From contig NW_025408268.1 of assembly GCF_905475395.1 (NCBI RefSeq), forward strand, positions 88,043 through 152,042: DNA of 64,000 nt, in the 5' to 3' direction. Each line of letters starts with the position of its first letter. The stretch's first letter is position 1. The notes under the pieces were generated by a model, which made no database searches, was not told the DNA's origin, and worked only from the letters and a program-made list of their open reading frames with translations. Source of the stretch: Chrysoperla carnea (Eukaryota > Arthropoda > Insecta > Neuroptera > Chrysopidae). Position numbers and translations under genes: made by a program. Positions 1 through 14,700 of the stretch are shown in pieces.

Positions 1-2869
1 ACTTATGTGGATCAAAATTGCAATGATTTGTATAGTCATGACTCTCTTGTTGAAAAATCGAAAATTTTCAAAAAATGTTTTTTTCTATCGAAAAATGTCA
101 AATTTGATCACTTATTTATACTTAGTCCAGTCATAAACGACCTCTCTGTATACATTTTGACCTATTTGGATCGAAATTGCAATGATTTGTATAGTCATGA
201 CTCTCTTGTTGAAAAATCGAAAATTTTCAAAAAATGTTTTTTCTATCGAAAAATGTCAAATTTGATCATTTTTTGCTTATTTATACTTAGTCCAGTCATA
301 AACGACTTCTATGTATACATTTTGACTTATTTGGATCAAAATTGCAATGATTTGTATTGTCATGACTCTCTTGTTGAAAAATCGAAAATTTTCAAAAAAT
401 GTTTATTCTATCGAAAAATGTCAAATTTGATCATTTTTGGCTTATTTATACTTAGTCCAGTCATAAGCGACCTCTTTGTATACATTTTGACTTTTTTGGA
501 TCAAAATTGCAATGATTTGTATAGTCATGAGTCTCTTGTTGAAAAATCGAAAATTTTCAAAAAATGTTTTTTCTATCGAAAAATGTCAAATTTGATCATT
601 TTTGGCTTATTTATACTTAGTCCAGTCATAAACGACCTCTATGTATACATTTTGACTTATTTGGATCAAAATTGCAATGATTTGTATAGTCATGACTCTC
701 TTGTTGAAAAATCGAAAATTATCAAAAAATGTTTTTTCTATCGAAAAATGTCAAATTTGATCATTTTTGGCTTATTTATACTTAGTCCAGTCAAAAACGA
801 GCTCTATGTATACATTTTGACTTATTTGGATCAAAATTGCAATGATTTGTATAGTCATGACTCTCTTGTTGAAAAATCGAAAATATTCAAAAAATGTTTC
901 TTCTATCGAAAAATGTCAAATTTTATCATTTTTGGCTTATTTATACTTAGTCCAGTCATAAACGACTTCTTTGTATACATTTTGACTTATTTGGATCAAA
1001 ATTACAAAGATTTGTACAGTCATGACTCTCTTGTTGAAAAATCGAAAATTTTCAAAAAATGTTTTTTCAATCGAAAATTGTCAAATTTGACCATTTTTGG
1101 CTTATTTATACTTAGTCCAGTCATAAACGACCTCTATGTATACATTTTGAATTATTTGGATCAAAATTACAATGATTTGTATAGTCATGACTCTCTTGTT
1201 GAAAAGTCGAAAATTTTCAAAAAATGTTTTTTCTATCGAAAAATGTCCAATTTGATCATTTTTGGCTCATTTATGCTTAGCCCAGTCATAAACGACCTCT
1301 ATGTATACATTTTGACTTATTTGGATCAAAATTGCAATGATTTGTATAGTCATGACTGTGTTGTTGAAAAATGGAAAATTTTCAAAAAATTTTTTTTCTA
1401 TCGAAAAACGTCAAATTTGATAATTTTTGGCTTATTTATACTTAGTCCAGTCATAAACGACCTCTATGTATACATTTTGACTTATTTGATTCAAAATTGC
1501 AATGATTTGTATAGTCATGACACTCTTGTTGAAAAATCGAAAATTTTCAAAAAATGTTTTTTCTATCGAAAAATGTCCAATTTGATCATTTTTGGCTTAT
1601 TTATACTTAGTCCAGTCATAAACGACCTCTATGTATACATTTTGACTTATTTGGATCAAAATTGCAATGATTTGTATAGTCATGACTCTCTTGTTGAAAA
1701 ATCGAAAATTTTCAAAAAATGTTTTTTCTATCGAAAAATGTCAAATTTGATCATTTGTTGCTGATTTATACTTAGTCCAGTCATAAACGACTTCTATGTA
1801 TACATTTTGACTTATTTGGATCAAAATTGCAATGATTTGTATAGTCATGACTCTCTTGTTAAAAAATCGAAAATTTTCAAAAAATGTTTTTTCTATCGAA
1901 AAATGTCAAATTTGATCATTTTTGGCTTATTTATACTTAGTCCAGTCATAAACGAGCTCTATGTATACATTTTGACTTATTTAGATCAAAATTGCAATGA
2001 TTTGTATAGTCATGACTCTCTTGTTGAAAAATCGAAAATATTCAAAAAATGTTTTTTCTATCGAAAAATGTCAAATTTGATCATTTTTGGCTTATTTATA
2101 CTTAGTCCAGTCATAAACGACTTCTTTGTATACATTTTGACTTATTTGGATCAAAATTGCAAAGATCATTTTTAGCTTATTTATACTTAGTCCAGTCATA
2201 AACGACCTCTATGTATACATTTTGACTTATTTGGATCAAAATTGAAATGATTTGTATAGTCATAAACGACCTCTCTGTATACATTTTGACCTATTTGGAT
2301 CGAAATTGCAATGATTTGTATAGTCATGACTCTCTTGTTGAAAAATCGAAAATTTTCAAAAAATGTTTTTTCTATCGAAAAATGTCAAATTTGATAATTT
2401 TTTTCTTATTTATACTTAGTCCAGTCATAAACGACTTCTATGTATACATTTTGACTTATTTGGATCAAAATTGCAATGATTTGTATAGTCATGACTCTCT
2501 TGTTGAAAAAATCAAAAATTTTCAAAAAATGTTTTTTCTATCGAAAAATGTCAAATTTGATCATTTTTAGCTTATTTATACTTAGTCCAGTCATAAACGA
2601 CCTCTATGTATACATTTTGACTTATTTGGATCAAAATTGCAATGATTTGTATAGTCATGACTCTTGTTGAAAAATCGAAAATTTTCAAAAAATGTTTTTT
2701 CTATCGAAAAATGTCAAATTTGATCATTTTTGGCTTATTTATACTTAGTCCAGTCATAAACGAGCTCTATGTATACATTTTGACTTATTTGGATCAAAAT
2801 TGCAATGATTTGTATAGTCATGAATCTCTTGTTAAAAAATCGAACATATTCAAAAAATGTTTTTTCTAT

Positions 2870-5800
2870 CGAAAAATGTCAAATTTGATCATTTTTGGCT
2901 TATTTATACTTAGTCCAGTCATAAACGACTTCTTTGTATACATTTTGACTTATTTGGATCAAAATTGCAAAGATTTGTACAGTCATGACTCTCTTGTTGA
3001 AAAATCGAAAATTTTCAAAAAATGTTTTTTTCTATCGAAAATTGTCAAATTTGACCATTTTTGGCTTATTTATACGTAGTCCAGTCATAAACGACCTCTA
3101 TGTATACATTTTGAATTATTTGGATCAAAATTACAATGATTTGTATAGTCATGACTCTCTTGTTGAAAAATCGAAAATTTTCAAAAAATGTTTTTTCTAT
3201 CGAAAAATGTCCAATTTGATCATTTTTGGCTTATTTATACTTAGTCCAGTCATAAACGACCTCTATGTATACATTTTGACTTATTTGGATCAAAATTGCA
3301 ATGATTTGAATAGTCATGACTCTCTTGTTGAAAAATCGAAAATTTTCAAAAAATTTTTTTTCTATCGAAAATGTCAAATTTGATCATTTTTGGCTTATTT
3401 ATACTTAGTCCAGTCATAAACGACCTCTTTGTATACATTTTGACTTATTTGGATCAAAATTCCAATGATTTGTATAGTCATGACTCTCTTGTTGAAAAAT
3501 ACAAAATTTTCAAAAAATGCTTTTTTTTCTATCGAAAAATGTCAAATTTGATCATTTTTGGCTTATTTATACTTAGTCCAGTCATAAACGACCTCTTTGT
3601 ATACATTTTGACATATTTGGATCAAAATTGCAATGATTTGTATAGTCATGAGTCTCTTGTTGAAAAATCGAAAATTTTCAAAAAATGTTTTTTCTATCGA
3701 AAAATGTCAAATTTGATCATTTTTGGCTTATTTATACTTAGTCCAGTCATAAACGACCTCTATGTATACATTTTGACTTATTTGGATCAAAATTGCAATG
3801 ATTTGTATAGTCATGACTCTCTTGTTGAAAAATCGAAAATTTTCAAAAAATTTTTTTTCTATCGAAAAATGTCAAATTTGATCATTTTTGGCTTATTTAT
3901 ACTTAGTCCAGTCATAAACGACCTCTTTGTATACATTTTGACTTATTTGGATCAAAATTCCAATGATTTGTATAGTCATGACTCTCTTGTTGAAAAATCA
4001 AAAATTTTCAAAAAATGTTTTTTCTATCGAAAAATGTCAAGTTTGATCATTTTTAGCTTATTTATACTTAGTCCAGTCAAAAACGACCCCTATGTATACA
4101 TTTTGACTTATTTGGATCAAAATTGCAATGATTTGTATAGTCATGACTCTCTTGTTGAAAAATCGAAAATTTTCAAAAAATGTTTTTTCTATCGAAAAAT
4201 GTCAAATTTGATCATTTTTGGCTTATTTATACTTAGTCCAGTCAAAAACGAGCTCTATGTATACATTTTGACTTATTTGGATCAAAATTGCAATGATTTG
4301 TATAGTCATGACTCTCTTATTGAAAAATCGAAAATATTCAAAAAATGTTTCTTCTATCGAAAAATGTCAAATTTTATCATTTTTGGCTTATTTATACTTA
4401 GTCCAGTCATAAACGACTTCTTTGTATACATTTTGACTTATTTGGATCAAAATTGCAAAGATTTGTACAGTCATGACTCTCTTGTTGAAAAATCGAAAAT
4501 TTTCAAAAAATGTTTTTTCAATCGAAAATTGTCAAATTTGACCATTTTTGGCTTATTTATACTTAGTCCAGTCATAAACGACCTCTATGTATACATTTTG
4601 AATTATTTGGATCAAAATTACAATGATTTGTATAGTCATGACTCTCTTGTTGAAAAATCGAAAATTTTCAAAAAATGTTTTTTCTATCGAAAAATGTCCA
4701 ATTTGATCATTTTTGGCTTATTTATGCTTAGCCCAGTCATAAACGACCTCTATGTATACATTTTGACTTATTTGGATCAAAATTGCAATGATTTGTATAG
4801 TCATGACTCTCTTGTTGAAAAAATCAAAAATTTTCAAAAAATGTTTTTTCTATCGAAAAATGTCAAATTTGATCATTTTTAGCTTATTTATACTTAGTCC
4901 TGTCATAAACGACCTCTATGTATACATTTTGACTTATTTGGATCAAAATTGCAATGATTTGTATAGTCATGACTCTTGTTGAAAAATCGAAAATTTTCAA
5001 AAAATGTTTTTTCTATCGAAAAATGTCAAATTTGATCATTTTTGGCTTATTTATACTTAGTCCAGTCATAAACGAGCTCTATGTATACATTTTGACTTAT
5101 TTGGATCAAAATTGCAATGATTTGTATAGTCATGAATCTCTTGTTAAAAAATCGAACATATTCAAAAAATGTTTTTTCTATCGAAAAATGTCAAATTTGA
5201 TCATTTTTGGCTTATTTATACTTAGTCCAGTCATAAACGACTTCTTTGTATACATTATGACTTATTTGGATCAAAATTGCAAAGATTTGTACAGTCATGA
5301 CTCTCTTGTTGAAAAATCGAAAATTTTCAAAAAATGTTTTTTTCTATCGAAAATTGTCAAATTTGACCATTTTTGGCTTATTTATACGTAGTCCAGTCAT
5401 AAACGACCTCTATGTATACATTTTGAATTATTTGGATCAAAATTACAATGATTTGTATAGTCATGACTCTCTTGTTGAAAAATCGAAAATTTTCAAAAAA
5501 TGTTTTTTCCATCGAAAAATGTCCAATTTGATCATTTTTGGCTTATTTATACTTAGTCCAGTCATAAACGACCTCTATGTATACATTTTGACTTATTTGG
5601 ATCAAAATTGCAATGATTTGTATAGTCATGACTCTCTTGTTGAAAAATCGAAAATTTTCAAAAAATTTTTTTTCTATCGAAAAATGTCAAATTTGATCAT
5701 TTTTGGCTTATTTATACTTAGTCCAGTCATAAACGACCTCTTTGTATACATTTTGACTTATTTGGATCAAAATTCCAATGATTTGTATAGTCATGACTCT

Positions 5801-7330
5801 CTTGTTGAAAAATACAAAATTTTCAAAAAATGCTTTTTTTTCTATCGAAAAATGTCAAATTTGATCATTTTTGGCTTATTTATACTTAGTCCAGTCATAA
5901 ACGACCTCTTTGTATACATTTTGACATATTTGGATCAAAATTGCAATGATTTGTATAGTCATGAGTCTCTTGTTGAAAAATCGAAAATTTTCAAAAAATG
6001 TTTTTTCTATCGAAAAATGTCAAATTTGATCATTTTTGGCTTATTTATACTTAGCCCAGTCATAAACGACCTCTATGTATACATTTTGACTTATTTGGAT
6101 CAAAATTGCAATGATTTGTATAGTCATGACTCTCTTGTTGAAAAATCGAAAATTTTCAAAAAATTTTTTTTCTATCGAAAAATGTCAAATTTGATCATTT
6201 TTGGCTTATTTATACTTAGTCCAGTCATAAACGACCTCTTTGTATACATTTTGACTTATTTGGATCAAAATTCCAATGATTTGTATAGTCATGACTCTCT
6301 TGTTGAAAAATCAAAAATTTTCAAAAAATGTTTTTTCTATCGAAAAATGTCAAGTTTGATCATTTTTAGCTTATTTATACTTAGTCCAGTCATAAACGAC
6401 CCCTATGTATACATTTTGACTTATTTGGATCAAAATTGCAATGATTTGTTTAGTCATGACTCTCTTGTTGAAAAATCGAAAATTTTCAAAAAATGTTTTT
6501 TCTATCGAAAAATGTCAAATTTGATCATTTTTGGCTTATTTATACTTAGTCCAGTCAAAAACGAGCTCTATGTATACATTTTGACTTATTTGGATCAAAA
6601 TTGCAATGATTTGTATAGTCATGACTCTCTTGTTGAAAAATCGAAAATATTCAAAAAATGTTTCTTCTATCGAAAAATGTCAAATTTTATCATTTTTGGC
6701 TTATTTATACTTAGTCCAGTCATAAACGACTTCTTTGTATACATTTTGACTTATTTGGATCAAAATTGCAAAGATTTGTACAGTCATGACTCTCTTGTTG
6801 AAAAATCGAAAATTTTCAAAAAATTTTTTTCAATCGAAAATTGTCAAATTTGACCATTTTTGGCTTATTTATACTTAGTCCAGTCATAAACGACCTCTAT
6901 GTATACATTTTGAATTATTTGGATCAAAATTACAATGATTTGTATAGTCATGACTCTCTTGTTGAAAAATCGAAAATTTTCAAAAAATGTTTTTTCTATC
7001 GAAAAATGTCCAATTTGATCATTTTTGGCTTATTTATGCTTAGCCCAGTCATAAACGACCTCTATGTATACATTTTGACTTATTTGGATCAAAATTGCAA
7101 TGATTTGTATAGTCATGACTCTGTTGTTGAAAAATCGAAAATTTTCAAAAAAATTTTTTTCTATCGAAAAACGTCAAATTTGATAATTTTTGGCTTATTT
7201 ATACTTAGTCCAGTCAAAAACTACCTTTATGTATACATTTTGACTTATTTGGATCAAAATTGCAATGATTTGTATAGTCATGAGCCTCTTGTTGAAAAAT
7301 CGAAAATTTTCAAAAAATGTTTTTTCTATC
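2870..7330. repeat. 27-monomer higher-order repeat, copy 1 (about 4.46 kb)
   Basis: Rare monomer variants recur at fixed spacing. The 8-T run after AAAAAATGC occurs near 3519, 5831, 7980 and 10292, alternating 2312 and 2149 bp; together these make a 4461-bp period, 27 monomers plus 6 bp. The TACGTAGTCCAGTC variant (near 3074, 5386, 7533, 9845) follows the same pattern. The unit is thus a 14-mer joined to a related 13-mer. Boundaries are approximate, set where the variant order stops matching. Confidence 0.75.
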
Positions 7331-10300
7331 GAAAAATGTCAAATTTGATCATTTTTGGCTTATTTATACTTAGTCCAGTCATAAACGACTTCTTTGTATA
7401 CATTTTGACTTATTTGGATCAAAATTGCAAAGATTTGTACAGTCATGACTCTCTTGTTGAAAAATCGAAAATTTTCAAAAAATGTTTTTTCTATCGAAAA
7501 TTGTCAAATTTGACCATTTTTGGCTTATTTATACGTAGTCCAGTCATAAACGACCTCTATGTATACATTTTGAATTATTTGGATCAAAATTACAATGATT
7601 TGTATAGTCATGACTCTCTTGTTGAAAAATCGAAAATTTTCAAAAAATGTTTTTTCTATCGAAAAATGTCCAATTTGATCATTTTTGGCTTATTTATACT
7701 TAGTCCAGTCATAAACGACCTCTATGTATACATTTTGACTTATTTGGATCAAAATTGCAATGATTTGAATAGTCATGACTCTCTTGTTGAAAAATCGAAA
7801 ATTTTCAAAAAATTTTTTTTCTATCGAAAATGTCAAATTTGATCATTTTTGGCTTATTTATACTTAGTCCAGTCATAAACGACCTCTTTGTATACATTTT
7901 GACTTATTTGGATCAAAATTCCAATGATTTGTATAGTCATGACTCTCTTGTTGAAAAATACAAAATTTTCAAAAAATGCTTTTTTTTCTATCGAAAAATG
8001 TCAAATTTGATCATTTTTGGCTTATTTATACTTAGTCCAGTCATAAACGACCTCTTTGTATACATTTTGACATATTTGGATCAAAATTGCAATGATTTGT
8101 ATAGTCATGAGTCTCTTGTTGAAAAATCGAAAATTTTCAAAAAATGTTTTTTCTATCGAAAAATGTCAAATTTGATCATTTTTGGCTTATTTATACTTAG
8201 TCCAGTCATAAACGACCTCTATGTATACATTTTGACTTATTTGGATCAAAATTGCAATGATTTGTATAGTCATGACTCTCTTGTTGAAAAATCGAAAATT
8301 TTCAAAAAATTTTTTTTCTATCGAAAAATGTCAAATTTGATCATTTTTGGCTTATTTATACTTAGTCCAGTCATAAACGACCTCTTTGTATACATTTTGA
8401 CTTATTTGGATCAAAATTCCAATGATTTGTATAGTCATGACTCTCTTGTTGAAAAATCAAAAATTTTCAAAAAATGTTTTTTCTATCGAAAAATGTCAAG
8501 TTTGATCATTTTTAGCTTATTTATACTTAGTCCAGTCAAAAACGACCCCTATGTATACATTTTGACTTATTTGGATCAAAATTGCAATGATTTGTATAGT
8601 CATGACTCTCTTGTTGAAAAATCGAAAATTTTCAAAAAATGTTTTTTCTATCGAAAAATGTCAAATTTGATCATTTTTGGCTTATTTATACTTAGTCCAG
8701 TCAAAAACGAGCTCTATGTATACATTTTGACTTATTTGGATCAAAATTGCAATGATTTGTATAGTCATGACTCTCTTGTTGAAAAATCGAAAATATTCAA
8801 AAAATGTTTCTTCTATCGAAAAATGTCAAATTTTATCATTTTTGGCTTATTTATACTTAGTCCAGTCATAAACGACTTCTTTGTATACATTTTGACTTAT
8901 TTGGATCAAAATTGCAAAGATTTGTACAGTCATGACTCTCTTGTTGAAAAATCGAAAATTTTCAAAAAATGTTTTTTCAATCGAAAATTGTCAAATTTGA
9001 CCATTTTTGGTTTATTTATACTTAGTCCAGTCATAAACGACCTCTATGTATACATTTTGAATTATTTGGATCAAAATTACAATGATTTGTATAGTCATGA
9101 CTCTCTTGTTGAAAAATCGAAAATTTTCAAAAAATGTTTTTTCTATCGAAAAATGTCCAATTTGATCATTTTTGGCTTATTTATGCTTAGCCCAGTCATA
9201 AACGACCTCTATGTATACATTTTGACTTATTTGGATCAAAATTGCAATGATTTGTATAGTCATGACTCTCTTGTTGAAAAAATCAAAAATTTTCAAAAAA
9301 TGTTTTTTTCTATCGAAAAATGTCAAATTTGATCATTTTTAGCTTATTTATACTTAGTCCAGTCATAAACGACCTCTATGTATACATTTTGACTTATTTG
9401 GATCAAAATTGCAATGATTTGTATAGTCATGACTCTTGTTGAAAAATCGAAAATTTTCAAAAATGTTTTTTCTATCGAAAAATGTCAAATTTGATCATTT
9501 TTGGCTTATTTATACTTAGTCCAGTCATAAACGAGCTCTATGTATACATTTTGACTTATTTGGATCAAAATTGCAATGATTTGTATAGTCATGAATCTCT
9601 TGTTAAAAAATCGAACATATTCAAAAAATGTTTTTTTCTATCGAAAAATGTCAAATTTGATCATTTTTGGCTTATTTATACTTAGTCCAGTCATAAACGA
9701 CTTCTTTGTATACATTTTGACTTATTTGGATCAAAATTGCAAAGATTTGTACAGTCATGACTCTCTTGTTGAAAAATCGAAAATTTTCAAAAAATGTTTT
9801 TTCTATCGAAAATTGTCAAATTTGACCATTTTTGGCTTATTTATACGTAGACCAGTCATAAACGACCTCTATGTATACATTTTGAATTATTTGGATCAAA
9901 ATTACAATGATTTGTATAGTCATGACTCTCTTGTTGAAAAATCGAAAATTTTCAAAAAATGTTTTTTCTATCGAAAAATGTCCAATTTGATCATTTTTGG
10001 CTTATTTATACTTAGTCCAGTCATAAACGACCTCTATGTATACATTTTGACTTATTTGGATCAAAATTGCAATGATTTGTATAGTCATGACTCTCTTGTT
10101 GAAAAATCGAAAATTTTCAAAAAATTTTTTTTCTATCGAAAAATGTCAAATTTGATCATTTTTGGCTTATTTATACTTAGTCCAGTCATAAACGACCTCT
10201 TTGTATACATTTTGACTTATTTGGATCAAAATTCCAATGATTTGTATAGTCATGACTCTCTTGTTGAAAAATACAAAATTTTCAAAAAATGCTTTTTTTT

Positions 10301-11790
10301 CTATCGAAAAATGTCAAATTTGATCATTTTTGGCTTATTTATACTTAGTCCAGTCATAAACGACCTCTTTGTATACATTTTGACATATTTGGATCAAAAT
10401 TGCAATGATTTGTATAGTCATGAGTCTCTTGTTGAAAAATCGAAAATTTTCAAAAAATGTTTTTTTCTATCGAAAAATGTCAAATTTGATCATTTTTGGC
10501 TTATTTATACTTAGCCCAGTCATAAACGACCTCTATGTATACATTTTGACTTATTTGGATCAAAATTGCAATGATTTGTATAGTCATGACTCTCTTGTTG
10601 AAAAATCGAAAATTTTCAAAAAATTTTTTTTCTATCGAAAAATGTCAAATTTGATCATTTTTGGCTTATTTATACTTAGTCCAGTCATAAACGACCTCTT
10701 TGTATACATTTTGACTTATTTGGATCAAAATTGCAATGATTTGTATAGTCATGACTCTCTTGTTGAAAAATCAAAAATTTTCAAAAAATGTTTTTTTCTA
10801 TCGAAAAATGTCAAGTTTGATCATTTTTAGCTTATTTTATACTTAGTCCAGTCATAAACGACCCCTATGTATACATTTTGACTTATTTGGATCAAAATTG
10901 CAATGATTTGTATAGTCATGACTCTCTTGTTGAAAAATCGAAAATTTTCAAAAAATGTTTTTTCTATCGAAAAATGTCAAATTTGATCATTTTTGGCTTA
11001 TTTATACTTAGTCCAGTCAAAAACGAGCTCTATGTATACATTTTGACTTATTTGGATCAAAATTGCAATGATTTGTATAGTCATGACTCTCTTGTTGAAA
11101 AATCGAAAATATTCAAAAAATGTTTCTTCTATCGAAAAATGTCAAATTTTATCATTTTTGGCTTATTTATACTTAGTCCAGTCATAAACGACTTCTTTGT
11201 ATACATTTTGACTTATTTGGATCAAAATTGCAAAGATTTGTACAGTCATGACTCTCTTGTTGAAAAATCGAAAATTTTCAAAAAATTTTTTTCAATCGAA
11301 AATTGTCAAATTTGACCATTTTTGGCTTATTGATACTTAGTCCAGTCATAAACGACCTCTATGTATACATTTTGAATTATTTGGATCAAAATTACAATGA
11401 TTTGTATAGTCATGACTCTCTTGTTGAAAAATCGAAAATTTTCAAAAAATGTTTTTTCTATCGAAAAATGTCCAATTTGATCATTTTTGGCTTATTTATG
11501 CTTAGCCCAGTCATAAACGACCTCTATGTATACATTTTGACTTATTTGGATCAAAATTGCAATGATTTGTATAGTCATGACTCTGTTGTTGAAAAATCGA
11601 AAATTTTCAAAAAAATTTTTTTCTATCGAAAAACGTCAAATTTGATAATTTTTGGCTTATTTATACTTAGTCCAGTCAAAAACTACCTTTATGTATACAT
11701 TTTGACTTATTTGGATCAAAATTGCAATGATTTGTATAGTCATGAGCCTCTTGTTGAAAAATCGAAAATTTTCAAAAAATGTTTTTTTCT
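7331..11790. repeat. 27-monomer higher-order repeat, copy 2
   Basis: Second copy of the 4.46-kb unit. Private variants at 3371-4882 recur at 7830-9332, those at 6841-7374 recur at 11303-11836, and the ACTCTGTTGTTG variant at about 7118 recurs at 11580. One-base losses in homopolymers (for example near 9460) separate the copies. Matching ends near 11850, where a different monomer order starts. Confidence 0.72.
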
Positions 11791-14700
11791 ATCGAAAAAT
11801 GTCAAATTTGATCATTTTTGGCTTATTTATACTTAGTCCAGTCATAAACGACCTCTATGTATACATTTTGACTTATTTGGATCAAAATTGCAATGATTTG
11901 TATAGTCATGACTCTCTTGTTGAAAAATACAAAATTTTCAAAAAATGCTTTTTTTTCTATCGAAAGATGTCAAATTTGATCATTTTTGGCTTATTTATAC
12001 TTAGTCCAGTCATAAACGACCTCTTTGTATACATTTTGACTTATTTGGATCAAAATTTCAATGATTTGTATAGTCATGAGTCTCTTGTTGAAAAATCGAA
12101 AATTTTCAAAAAATGTTTTTTCTATCGAAAAATGTCAAATTTGATCATTTCTGGCTTATTTATACTTAGTCCAGTCATAAACGACCTCTATGTATACATT
12201 TTGACTTACTTGATTCAAAATTGCAATGATTTGTATAGTCCTGACTCTCTTGTTGAAAAATCGAAAATTTTCAAAAAATGTTTTTTCTATCGAAAAATGT
12301 CAAATTTGGTCATTTTTGGCATATTTATACTTAACAAAGTCATAAACGACCTCTATGTATACATTTTGACTTATGTGGATCAAAATTGCAATGATTTGTA
12401 TAGTCATGACTATCTTGTTGAAAAATCGAAAATTTTCAAAAATGTTTTTTCTATCGAAAAATGTCAAATTTGATCACTTATTTATACTTAGTCCAGTCAT
12501 AAACGACCTCTCTGTATACATTTTGACCTATTTGGATCGAAATTGCAATGATTTGTATAGTCATGACTCTCTTGTTGAAAAATCGAAAATTTTCAAAAAA
12601 TGTTTTTTCTATCGAAAAATGTCAAATTAGATCATTTTTGGCTTATTTATACTTAGTCCAGTCATAAACGACCTCTATGTATACATTTTGACTTATTTGG
12701 ATCAAAATTGCAATGATTTGTATAGTCATGACTCTCTTGTTGAAAAATAGAAAATTTTAAAAAAATGTTTTTTCTATCGAAAAATGTCAAATTAGATCAT
12801 TTTTGGCTTATTTATACTTAGTCCAGTCATAAACGACCTCTATGTATACATTTTGCCTTATTTGGATCAAAATTGCAATGATTTGTATTGTCATGACTCT
12901 CTTGTTGAAAAATCGAAAATTTTCAAAAAATGTTTATTCTATCGAAAAATGTCAAATTTGATCATTTTTGGCTTATTTATACTTAGTACAGTCATAAACG
13001 ACCTCTTTGTATACATTTTGACTTTTTTGGATCAAAATTGCAATGATTTGTATAGTCATGAGTCTCTTGTTGAAAAATCGAAAATTTTCAAAAAATGTTT
13101 TTTCTATCGAAAAATGTCAAATTTGATCATTTTTGGCTTATTTATACTTAGTCCAGTCATAAACGACCTCTATGTATACATTTTGACTTATTTGGATCAA
13201 AATTGCAATGATTTGTATAGTCATGACTCTCTTGTTGAAAAATAGAAAATTTTAAAAAAATGTTTTTTTCTATCGAAAAATGTCAAATTAGATCATTTTT
13301 GGCTTATTTATACTTAGTCCAGTCATAAACGACCTCTATGTATACATTTTGACTTATTTGGATCAAAATTGCAATGATTTGTATAGTCATGACTCTCTTG
13401 TTGAAAAATCGAAAATTTTCAAATAATGTTTTTTCTATCGAAAAATGTCAAATTTGATCATTTTTGGCTTATTTATACTTAGTCCAGTCATAAACGACCT
13501 CTATGTATACATTTTGACTTATTTGGATCAAATTTGCAATGATTTGTATAGTCATGACTCTCTTGTTGAAAAATCGAAAATTTTCAAAAAATGTTTTTTC
13601 TATCGAAAAATGTCAAACCTTGATCATTTTTGGCTTATTTATACTTAGTCCAGTCATAAACGACCTCTATGTATACATTTTGACTTATTTGGATCAAAAT
13701 TGCAATGATTTGTATAGTCATGAGTCTCTTGTTGAAAAATCGAAAATTTTCAAAAAATGTTTTTTCTATCGAAAAATGTCAAATTTCATCATTTTTGGCT
13801 TATTTATACTTAGTCCAGTCATAAACAAACTCTATGTATACGTTTTGACTTATTTGGATCAAAATTGCAATGATTTGTATAGTCATGAGTCTCTTGTCGA
13901 AAAATCGAAAATTTTCAAAAAATGTTTTTTCTATCGAAAAATGTCAAATTTGATCACTTTTGGCTTATTAATACTTAGTCCAGTCATAAACGACCTCTAT
14001 GTATACATTTTGACTTATAAGGATCAAAATTTCAATGATTTGTATAGTCATGACTCTCTTGTTGAAAAATCGAAAATTTTCAAAAAATGTTTTTTCTATC
14101 GAAAAATGTCAAATTTTATCATTTTTGGCTTATTTATACTTAGTCCAGTCATAAACGACCTCTATGTATACATTTTGACTTATTTGGATCAAATTTTCAA
14201 TGATTTGTTTAGTCATGAGTCTCTTGTTGAAAAATCGAAAATTTTCAAAAAATGTTTTTCGTATCGAAAAATGTCAAATTTGATCATTTTTGGCTTAATT
14301 ATACTTAGTCCTGACATAAACGACCTCAATATATACATTTTGACTTATTTGGATCAAAATTTCAATGATTTGTATAGTCATGAGTCTCTTGTTGAAAAAT
14401 CGAAAATTTTCAAAAAATGTGTTTTCTATCGAAAAATGTCAAATTTGATCATTTTTGGCTTATTTATACTTAGTCCAGTCATAAACGACCCCTATGTATA
14501 CATTTTGACTTATTTGGATCAAAATTTCAATGATTTGTATAGTCATGAGTCCTTTGTTGAAAAATCGAATATTTTCAAAAAATGTTTTTTATATCGAAAA
14601 ATGTTAAATTTGATCATTTTTGGTTTATTTATACTTAGTCTAGTCATAAACGACCTCTATGTATACATTTTGACTTATTTGGATCAAAATGGCAATGATT

